Below, one piece after another: positions 15,182 to 22,273 of a DNA stretch of 22,273 nucleotides; positions within the stretch are counted from its first letter, which is position 1, and the number at the start of each line of letters is the position of its first letter. The stretch comes from JANOBD01 sp031411495. Lineage in GTDB: Bacteria > Planctomycetota > Phycisphaerae > Tepidisphaerales > Tepidisphaeraceae. Made by a program: the position numbers and the translations under genes. The stretch is from positions 1 through 22,273 of the forward strand of contig JANOBD010000169.1 of the NCBI GenBank assembly GCA_031411495.1. Direction: 5' to 3'. Under the pieces are notes generated by a model. The model was not told the DNA's origin, ran no database searches, and was given only the letters and a program-made list of their open reading frames with translations.

Positions 15182-16459
15182 TTGAAAGACAGCGCATTCC
15201 GTGCCGCAGCCGATCAGTACAAGTCGCTGGGCGTCGACGTCGAGGCGGCGATGAAGTCGCTCGCGCAGATTCCCATCAGCATCCACTGCTGGCAGGGTGA
15301 TGACGTCGGCGGATTCGAATCCGCGGGAGGCCCCAGTGGAGAAGCAGTCGGTGGAGGGTTGGCCGTTACCGGCAACTACCCCGGCAAAGCCCGCACGCCC
15401 GTCGAACTCCGCGCCGACTTCGAGAAGGCGCTCTCCCTCATCCCCGGCACCCACCGCATCAACCTCCACGCCATCTACGGGGAATACGGCGGAAAGAAGG
15501 TCGACCGCGACGCCATCACCGTCAAACAATTCACCGGCTGGATCGACTGGGCCAAGAAACTCGGCATCGGCATCGACTTCAACCCCACCTGTTTCGCCCA
15601 TCCCAAGGCCGCCAGCGGCTTCACGCTCTCCTCGCGCGACAAGGGCATCCGCAACTTCTGGATCGACCACTGCATCGCCAGCCGTGAGATCGCTGAGGCG
15701 ATCGGCAAGGCGCTCAAGAATTCCTGTGTGAACAACATCTGGATTCCGGATGGAATGAAAGACATCCCCGCCGACCGGAAGACCCCGCGCGAGCTGCTCG
15801 AGAAGTCGCTCGACGCCGTCCTGAAGACTGACAAGAACCCCAAGCACGTCCTCGACGCCGTTGAAGGCAAGCTCTTCGGCATCGGCAGCGAAAGCTACGT
15901 CGTCGGCAGCCACGAGTTCTACTTCGGCTACGCGCTGAAGCGCACCGTGAAGGGCAAGCCTACGCTCGTCTGTCTCGACGCCGGGCATTACCACCCCACC
16001 GAGAACATGGCCGACAAGATCAGCAGTGTGCTCACGCACCTGCCGGAGATCCTGCTCCACGTCTCGCGCGGCGTGCGGTGGGACAGCGATCACGTGATCG
16101 TCCTCGACGATCACCTCCGCGACATCGCCCGCGAGATCGTCGTCGGCAACTACGTGCGACGCACGCACATCGGCCTGGATTACTTCGACGCCAGCATCAA
16201 CCGCGTGGCCGCGTGGACGATCGGCGTGCGGAACATGCAGAAGGCGCTGCTCCTCGCGCTGCTCGAACCGACGAAACAACTCGTCGAGCTCGAAGCCGCC
16301 GGCGACTACACCGCGCGGCTCGCGTTGATCGAAGAATCCAAGGCGCTGCCGTTCGGGGCGGTGTGGGACGAGTTCTGCGCGCGGAACGACGTCCCGGTCG
16401 GAACGAAGTGGCTGGACGAGGTGAAGACGTACGAGAAGACGGTGCTGGCGAAGCGGTAG
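15182..16459 (+). CDS. rhaA: L-rhamnose isomerase
   Basis: Converts L-rhamnose to L-rhamnulose, the first step of the isomerase route (cytosol, metal-dependent TIM barrel). The 425 residues align closely with remembered E. coli RhaA: SIHCWQGDDVGGFE (33-46), GNYPGKAR, INLHAIYGE, GIDFNPTCFAHP, FWIDHC, NIWIPDGMKDI, then DAVEGKLFGIGSESY (225-239, ligand E228), CLDAGHYHPTE (264-274, D266 and H269), VRWDSDHV (298-305, D301 and D303) and HIGLDYFDASINR (D333). The start is TTG 15182, preceded by AAAAGAGG; the in-frame ATG at 14984 would add 66 residues not found in the family. No rhaB, rhaD or transporter is next to it, so it stands alone. Confidence 0.93.
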   Translation: MKDSAFRAAADQYKSLGVDVEAAMKSLAQIPISIHCWQGDDVGGFESAGGPSGEAVGGGLAVTGNYPGKARTPVELRADFEKALSLIPGTHRINLHAIYGEYGGKKVDRDAITVKQFTGWIDWAKKLGIGIDFNPTCFAHPKAASGFTLSSRDKGIRNFWIDHCIASREIAEAIGKALKNSCVNNIWIPDGMKDIPADRKTPRELLEKSLDAVLKTDKNPKHVLDAVEGKLFGIGSESYVVGSHEFYFGYALKRTVKGKPTLVCLDAGHYHPTENMADKISSVLTHLPEILLHVSRGVRWDSDHVIVLDDHLRDIAREIVVGNYVRRTHIGLDYFDASINRVAAWTIGVRNMQKALLLALLEPTKQLVELEAAGDYTARLALIEESKALPFGAVWDEFCARNDVPVGTKWLDEVKTYEKTVLAKR

Positions 16460-16776
16460 CACGCGAGTGCAAGCGCCAGCATTTCGCACGACGTTGGTCA
16501 GTTTCCACAGACAGCCGTGTCGCCGGCGGTGCCCATGCCTGTCGTCGCAGGCGTTGTTCGGCGTTACGGACCAAGCCCGGCGCACATCCGATTGTGGCAT
16601 TTCATCGCAGAGCGACGCAATCGCGTTGCGTCCGCACGGTGGCGCGCGACGCTGATCGGCACGATCAAATCTGGTCGATGGCTCGTTCGATGACCCTCTC
16701 CTGCCCCTCACGCCTGAGTTCGGCTCGATTGGCCGAACGACATGCATCCTGACATCTGGATAAAAGGAGTACTTCG
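16460..16776. other. Intergenic region, rhaA / large PEP-CTERM gene
   Basis: 317 bases without a credible gene. Two hairpins are seen: GACGCAA / TTGCGTC (16614-16620 and 16626-16632, loop TCGCG) and GTTCGGC / GCCGAAC (16718-16724 and 16732-16738). Neither is followed by a T-run. AAAGGAG just before 16777 is the Shine-Dalgarno of the next gene. No consensus promoter was found. Confidence 0.4.
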
Positions 16777-18588
16777 ATGCTTCGCGATCGGCAAATCCTG
16801 GCGGCGATTGTTTCGGTGTCATTCGCAACACTCAGCCTCGTGGGTGAGGCTGGAGCGGTGCCGACCATTGTGGCGATTCCGGCACCGACGCACGATCCAA
16901 ATCCCAATGACGCCTTCGAGCTCGCGACCATCACCTCCGAGAGTCCGCCGACAATCGGAAGTTACGAATCCAGCAACGGCGACGTCTTCGGGCGTACCGA
17001 TACCACCTATCCCGGCGAGCAGGGACATCTCGTGTTTCAGAGCACGGGAGTGGCCAGCACGTTTTTCGTCGAGTTCAACACCAGCGCACCGATCGACCTT
17101 GCCGGATTCAGTCTATATCCGTGGCAGGCCGAGCCGCAGCATTACCGGGTTCCCGACAGTTTCACGCTCTTTGCGCGGCTCACGCCGGGGCCGTTCGAAA
17201 CGGCTGACCTGGTATCGACCACGGCGATACACGTTCCGTTCACGGACCCTCCGGCGATGGGCGGCTACGGCTCTGGGACGATTCGCGTGAGCGATCAGTT
17301 CGCGAAATCCGCGCGGTATTTCCGCTTCGAAGTGACGGCGCCGGCCGGCGTCGAGAACGGGCCGCGGCTCCTCGAACTCGACGCAGTCACTTCCGACCGG
17401 TGGGTGAGCATGGGCGCCGATTACAACTGGAACGTTCGCGGCAACTGGGAAAAAGGCACTATTCCCAATGGCGTTGGCGCGTCGGCCACCATCATCGCGC
17501 CCGTGTATGAGCCGGTTCTGATCGGCACTTCAGTGATTCTCAGCACCTTGAATGCAAATCCCGCGTTCAACACGTCGCTCGTTCTGGCCGGTTCGGGATC
17601 GCTGAAGATGGACGGCGGAAGTGGCGATGCTTACATCGGCTTGGCCATGGGTGCGCATCGCATCGAGTTGCCGTTGACTCTCGCCTCCAATACCCAGATC
17701 GTGCCATCGGTGATGGGAAGCAGCTTACGCATCGCCGGCCCGCTGACGATCGCTGGCGGGACGGCGATATCGATCCATGGATCGCAGAACGGCAGCGTGA
17801 CGTTCGACCGGGACGTCAGCGCGACCGGGCCGGCAACGATCCATGTCACCTCAACCATTTTCAATGCGAACGGCGATCTGGGCCAGGCGGTGAACGTCCA
17901 CGTCAACTCTGGCACCGTGAACTTTGCGAGCACGCAACACCTCGCCGGGCTCGGCGCCTTGGCAGGGTCGGTGAGGCTCGCGAATGGGAAGAAACTTATC
18001 CGCGCGGGATCCATTGCGATGACGGGCACCTCGAACCTCGATTTGAAAGACGGTCGCTTGATCATCGACTACGCGAGCCCGACGTTGCCGCCAACCGAGT
18101 ACGTTCGGTCCCAGGTCGCCTCGGGATATGCCGGGGGGAATTGGATCGGCTCGGGAATCCGCTCATCAACCGCAGCCAACGACACGCGACTGGGAATCGG
18201 CGTTGTTGAAGCGTCGTCTATCGGTTCAGAGCAGTTCACCTTTGCCGGCGAGATTGTCGATCAGACGACGACTCTGGCGGCACTCACCCTCAAAGGCGAC
18301 ACCGATCTCGATTTCACCGTTACGTTTGATGACCTGCTTTCCTTGGCCCAGCGCTATCAATCCGCGGGCACGTGGCGGAATGGCGATAGTGACTACGACG
18401 GGGACATCGACTTCGACGATCTGCTCGCTTTGGCACAGAACTACAATCAGCCGTTGTCGAGTACCCAGTGGAACGAGTTGAGCCCGGGTTTTGCGGCGGA
18501 TGTCATGCTGGCGTTCAGCGTAGTTCCGGAGCCCGGAATCATCGGTCTGGCCCTGTTTGGGGTGATCCGCGGCCGACGCTGGCGATAG
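16777..18588 (+). CDS. Large secreted PEP-CTERM protein with dockerin-like repeats
   Basis: 603 residues. Signal peptide MLRDRQILAAIVSVSFATL...GEAGA. Residues about 30-215 form a beta-rich domain resembling a discoidin-like carbohydrate-binding fold (…FSLYPWQAEPQHYRVP, ARYFRFEVTA), which is a guess. About 225-430 look like beta-helix/autotransporter-type repeats (ANGDLGQAVNVHVNSGTVNFA). At 506-558 there are two dockerin-like calcium loops, GDTDLDFTVTFDDLLSLAQ and GDSDYDGDIDFDDLLALAQ, a pair I recall as frequent in Phycisphaerae surface proteins. The end is VPEP (583-586), a hydrophobic helix and RGRRWR. The start is supported by AAAGGAG and the signal peptide. It is a predicted exosortase substrate. 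Confidence 0.83.
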   Translation: MLRDRQILAAIVSVSFATLSLVGEAGAVPTIVAIPAPTHDPNPNDAFELATITSESPPTIGSYESSNGDVFGRTDTTYPGEQGHLVFQSTGVASTFFVEFNTSAPIDLAGFSLYPWQAEPQHYRVPDSFTLFARLTPGPFETADLVSTTAIHVPFTDPPAMGGYGSGTIRVSDQFAKSARYFRFEVTAPAGVENGPRLLELDAVTSDRWVSMGADYNWNVRGNWEKGTIPNGVGASATIIAPVYEPVLIGTSVILSTLNANPAFNTSLVLAGSGSLKMDGGSGDAYIGLAMGAHRIELPLTLASNTQIVPSVMGSSLRIAGPLTIAGGTAISIHGSQNGSVTFDRDVSATGPATIHVTSTIFNANGDLGQAVNVHVNSGTVNFASTQHLAGLGALAGSVRLANGKKLIRAGSIAMTGTSNLDLKDGRLIIDYASPTLPPTEYVRSQVASGYAGGNWIGSGIRSSTAANDTRLGIGVVEASSIGSEQFTFAGEIVDQTTTLAALTLKGDTDLDFTVTFDDLLSLAQRYQSAGTWRNGDSDYDGDIDFDDLLALAQNYNQPLSSTQWNELSPGFAADVMLAFSVVPEPGIIGLALFGVIRGRRWR

Positions 18589-18612
18589 CATTTCGTGCGC
18601 CTTTATCGCATC

Positions 18613-18665
18613 AAATCAGCCGTCCTTGGTGCTTTCGGCGGCGAAGCATCGAAGACTGCTGATTT
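18613..18665 (+). terminator. Compound hairpin between the PEP-CTERM gene and der
   Basis: Outer arms AAATCAGC (18613-18620) and GCTGATTT (18658-18665) pair perfectly. Inside, TGCTTTCG and CGAAGCA form a second stem with one bulged T. It lies 25 bases after the PEP-CTERM stop and before the der start, so termination is likely; the following T-run is short. Confidence 0.45.
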
Positions 18666-18692
18666 CCTAGGGCGGGCCCGGGCGAATACGAT

Positions 18693-20273
18693 ATGGCGAT
18701 GTCTATGCCCGTCGTCGCAATTGTCGGCCGACCGAATGTCGGTAAATCGTCACTCCTGAATGCGCTGCTGCGACGGAAGGTGTCCATCGTTCAGGACATG
18801 CCCGGCGTCACGCGTGACCGCGTTTCCGTCCCTTACCAGGTCCAGGGAAAGTGGGTCGAACTGGTCGACACCGGCGGCTATGGCTACGACGACGCCACCG
18901 GCCTGACCGAGCACATCAAGCACCAGATTGAACTGGCGATGGCCCGGGCAGACCTCGTGTTGTTCGTCGTCGATGCGCACGAAGGACTCGCCGAAGGCGA
19001 CAAGACGATCGCCCGGCTGCTGCGCGAACAGAACATCAAAACCGTTCTCCTGGCGAACAAGACCGACGGGCCCAAATATGAACAAGCGCTCGGCGACTTC
19101 TCTCGCCTGGGGCTCGGAACGCCCATCGGCGTGAGCGCGACGACCGCTCACAATCTGAAGATTTTGCCCGAAATTATCGAGGCGAATCTCGATCTCACCA
19201 AGGCGCCAACAGAAATCCCCGAGCCGGAGATCTCGATCGCGATCGTCGGCAAGCGCAACGCCGGCAAGAGCACGCTTGTCAACGCGATCGCCGAGAGTTT
19301 TGGCGATCAGCCGGATCGCGTCATCGTCAGCGAAGTGCCCGGCACGACGCGCGACAGCGTCGACGTCCGCTTCGAAAAGGACGGCAAAACTCTCGTCGTC
19401 ATCGACACGGCCGGCGTGCGCAAGAAGCGGCATATGGTGAACGACGACGTCGAGTTCTACAGCTTTCACCGTGCCGAGCGGTCGATCCGACGGGCGGATG
19501 TAGTGCTTCATCTCATCGACGCAAGCGAACCGATCTCGGACCCGGACAAGAAGCTCGCCAGCTACATCCTCGAGCAGTTCAAGCCCGTGATTCTCGTCAT
19601 GAACAAGTGGGACCTGGCGATCGCCCGCTCGAAGGAAATGCGCGGCGAAGAGACCAATGATCGCGACCTGATGGAGAATTTTCGCACGTATATCGATGCG
19701 GAAATGCGCGGGTTGACGTTCGTTCCCCTCGCGTTCGTGACGGCGAAAGAGAGCCGAAAAGTCTCGGCACTGCTGGATCTGGCAAGGAATCTGTTCAAGC
19801 AGTCGACGCTTCGGCTCACCACGAGCAAGTTGAACGACGCGGTGCAGGCGGTTCTCAAGGAGAAGGCGCCAAGCGCACCGGGAAATCGTCGGCCCAAGGT
19901 GTACTACGCGACGCAGACCGACATCGCGCCGCCGACGATCGTGATGTTCGTAAACAACGAGAAGTATTTCGATGAGAACTACAAGCGGTTCGTCATGAAC
20001 CGGTTCCGGGAGCTGCTGCCGTTCGAAGAAGTGCCGATCAAACTGCTCTTCCGGACCAAGGAAGGACGCCACACGCCCGAGGATCGGCCGGCGAAGCGGA
20101 ACAGCCAGCCGGCGAACGCCCGGGCCGCGAAGGCGAAGTGGGCCAAGCCCAAACCGCGGCGCGGCGAGCCCAAGCCTGGAAAGGGCGAGGCGTCACTGCG
20201 TCGAGAGAAGCCGGCCAAGGCGAGGGCGCGGGGGAGCAAGCCTCGATCGACAGGGTCATCGAGAACAAAATGA
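18693..20273 (+). CDS. der: GTPase Der (EngA), ribosome assembly
   Basis: Double-GTPase needed for late 50S subunit assembly. First G domain: GRPNVGKS (P-loop), VTRDR (switch I), DTGG, NKTD. Second G domain: GKRNAGKS, GTTRD, DTAG, NKWD. A KH-like domain follows (RRPKVYYATQTDIAPPTIVMFVNN, then YKRFVMNRFRE, LPFEEVPIKLLFR). Unusually, about 70 extra residues (457-526) form a Lys/Arg/Pro/Ala-rich tail. 526 residues against a usual 440-490. Three in-frame ATGs (18693, 18699, 18705) lie at the start and no Shine-Dalgarno is present; TACGAT directly precedes the first, which would make the second ATG six bases from a -10 box. Confidence 0.95.
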   Translation: MAMSMPVVAIVGRPNVGKSSLLNALLRRKVSIVQDMPGVTRDRVSVPYQVQGKWVELVDTGGYGYDDATGLTEHIKHQIELAMARADLVLFVVDAHEGLAEGDKTIARLLREQNIKTVLLANKTDGPKYEQALGDFSRLGLGTPIGVSATTAHNLKILPEIIEANLDLTKAPTEIPEPEISIAIVGKRNAGKSTLVNAIAESFGDQPDRVIVSEVPGTTRDSVDVRFEKDGKTLVVIDTAGVRKKRHMVNDDVEFYSFHRAERSIRRADVVLHLIDASEPISDPDKKLASYILEQFKPVILVMNKWDLAIARSKEMRGEETNDRDLMENFRTYIDAEMRGLTFVPLAFVTAKESRKVSALLDLARNLFKQSTLRLTTSKLNDAVQAVLKEKAPSAPGNRRPKVYYATQTDIAPPTIVMFVNNEKYFDENYKRFVMNRFRELLPFEEVPIKLLFRTKEGRHTPEDRPAKRNSQPANARAAKAKWAKPKPRRGEPKPGKGEASLRREKPAKARARGSKPRSTGSSRTK

Positions 20274-20362
20274 GGCGCGCCGGGATTGTCGTAAGTCGAT
20301 GTTGGATAAGGGTTTCATGAGTAGTTCGATAAGAACGGGCCGGATGGCATTGTCGGCACGGC

Positions 20363-20390
20363 TTGACAGGGAGATTTTGGAGGGCATAAT
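20363..20390 (+). promoter_or_regulatory. rRNA promoter P1
   Basis: TTGACA (20363-20368), 16-base spacer, CATAAT (20385-20390), followed by CCGC. It lies about 90 bases after the der stop and 927 bases before the 16S start. A GC-rich discriminator after the -10 box is typical of growth-rate-controlled rRNA promoters. Confidence 0.65.
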
Positions 20391-20757
20391 CCGCTCTTGT
20401 CAGTTGACGGATCGCCCCGACGACCGCAGCGAATAGCCCGGCCGCCGGGTGCCCTTGTCTCACACACTAAAGTGTGCAGTAACGAGGGCCACGAATCGCG
20501 ACCCCTCTGACCGATCGCGGAGAGACCCAAGACGAGAAGTCGAAGGTATCGTGATCACGCAAAGCGAAGCTTTGCGGAGCGCAGCGTCGCCTTGTTATTC
20601 AAGGGAGTGCATCGCGAAAGCGATCACGATGCTTCGCCAGCCGGCTTGACGCTGCCACGGAATGGCAAAGCGGAAAGTGAAGCCGGCGGTTCTCTCGCCG
20701 CCAAAACTGGTCGCAAACATCGATTCGCGAGACGCGAAAAAATGTTGACGACGAGGG

Positions 20758-20785
20758 TTGACAGCGAAGAACGCAACGCTAATAT
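20758..20785 (+). promoter_or_regulatory. rRNA promoter P2
   Basis: TTGACA (20758-20763), 16-base spacer, TAATAT (20780-20785), followed by CCGCG. A run of six A (20737-20742) lies about 15-20 bases upstream of the -35 box, where an UP element would be. It has the same spacing and the same CCGC discriminator as P1. Confidence 0.7.
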
Positions 20786-20936
20786 CCGCGACCCGCGATC
20801 GGGACTACGAGCGAAAGCAACAGTAGAGCGGTTCGGGAGTTACGGTGTAAGTTAGTGTGGATTCGGGACTAGTGAAGCATAGCGAAGCGGTCGGCGGTGA
20901 GCCGGTTGTTTTGATTCGGCTGACGCAAGTTGGCCT

Positions 20937-20949
20937 TGTTCTTTGACAA
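20937..20949 (+). promoter_or_regulatory. boxA-like rRNA antitermination site
   Basis: TGTTCTTTGACAA matches the E. coli rRNA boxA (TGCTCTTTAACAA as remembered) at 11 of 13 positions. It lies in the leader about 370 bases before the 16S start, downstream of both promoters, and would recruit NusB/NusE to the transcript. Confidence 0.6.
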
Positions 20950-21316
20950 GTGAATAGTCGGAATGCCGCGAGGATGTGTAGCCGCATCTCACTTCGGTGA
21001 GGTGTCGGCGAGTTAAGATCCTGGGCCGGTCGAAAGATCGGTCCCAAGCTTAAACATATCCTCAACGTGTGAATGAGATCCAATTGGATTCCTTTATAAG
21101 TTGAATGAATGTGTTTGAGCCTTGCGTGATTGTAGGGTTGGCAGAGATGTCAGCCCGACAGATCACTCGTCCATCAGACTAGTCATCTGGTGGATTAAAT
21201 AGGTTATCTAAGATGTCTTATCATAGATAACTGGACAAACTCTCATCGAGGAAAACCCTCTCGGGAAACCAGTCGACGCGAAAGTGTCGCTGGGGGACCT
21301 TGAGGACCCACGAAAT

Positions 21317-22273
<957 letters not shown>

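Larger units (their letters stand above)
20397..21316 (+). ncRNA. Long structured 16S rRNA leader
   Basis: About 920 bases with no credible protein gene. Many stable hairpins are present. Between P1 and P2: 20437-20449, 20451-20489, 20548-20630 (with inner stems), about 20641-20690 and 20717-20745. Between boxA and 16S: 20981-21009 (C-UUCG-G loop), 21023-21044 (GAAA loop), 21135-21156 (GAGA loop), 21170-21194, 21203-21231 and 21269-21293 (GAAA loop). A perfect 12-base palindrome ATCCAATTGGAT lies at 21078-21089. GNRA and UUCG loops and several G-U pairs point to selected RNA structure rather than chance. It probably guides rRNA folding, antitermination and RNase processing; the partner strand of the processing stem would be 3' of 16S, outside the window. 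Boundaries are inferred from the promoters. Confidence 0.6.

Noticed and set aside
15155..16831. 558-codon minus-strand frame opposite rhaA
   Set aside because: Shadow of rhaA; no family motif, no Shine-Dalgarno, and it extends past the rhaA boundaries without any start signal.
20592..20855. 87-codon frame in the rRNA leader
   Set aside because: It crosses promoter P2 and several RNA hairpins, has no Shine-Dalgarno and is not a plausible protein.

Overview
The window is high-GC bacterial DNA, most consistent with a planctomycete of the Phycisphaerae type. Three lines of sequence evidence support this. Three secreted proteins end in a PEP-CTERM sorting tag, and one of them also carries a dockerin-like calcium-binding repeat pair. 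Several other genes (a sorbosone-type dehydrogenase, a GH99/GH71-like hydrolase, a GT4 with a PQ variant of the E-x7-E motif) are of kinds common in planctomycetes. The partial 16S rRNA gene at the right end is divergent and lacks the standard EUB338 target. The lineage call is an inference from these features; no database search was run.

Layout, left to right. 2-133: C-terminal end of an IS630-type transposase cut by the window edge, followed by a degenerate repeat of the 'ccacgaag / ccacagagg' kind. 294-1184 (-): ubiE-like quinone methyltransferase with two extra internal segments. 1542-3190 (+): two adjacent paralogous PEP-CTERM proteins. 3398-7621 (-): a probable four-gene operon of secreted PQQ-type sugar dehydrogenase, GT39-like membrane glycosyltransferase, GT2 polyprenyl-phosphate sugar synthase and a 62-residue acidic protein. 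8062-10535 (+): GT4 glycosyltransferase and secreted GH99/GH71-like hydrolase. 10545-10659: REP-like palindromic repeat. 10686-12624 (+): PIG-L/BshB1-type deacetylase and TerC. 12679-13578 (-): unrecognised protein. 13753-14247 (+): purE. 14324-14899 (-): DUF892 (YciE/YciF) stress protein with a clear terminator. 15182-16459 (+): rhaA from a TTG start. 16777-18588 (+): large PEP-CTERM protein. 18693-20273 (+): der. 20363-21316: long, heavily structured rRNA leader with two near-consensus promoters and a boxA. 21317-22273: 5' part of 16S rRNA.

How the genes fit together. Much of the window concerns the cell surface and carbohydrates: the GT2/GT39 pair suggests lipid-linked sugar donor synthesis and its use, GT4 plus GH99-like suggests glycan building and trimming, rhaA is rhamnose catabolism, and the PEP-CTERM proteins are predicted exosortase substrates (no exosortase is present here). 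purE, der, ubiE and 16S rRNA are housekeeping genes.

The observations most worth checking are the long structured rRNA leader, compensated base changes in the 530 pseudoknot of the 16S that break the 515F primer site, a set of genes that lack a Shine-Dalgarno but have a TANNNT box 6-10 bases before the start (possible leaderless mRNAs), a well-placed Shine-Dalgarno in front of an ATC rather than a normal start codon in the GT39 gene, and the extra segments inside ubiE. No defence system, CRISPR array or tRNA was seen.
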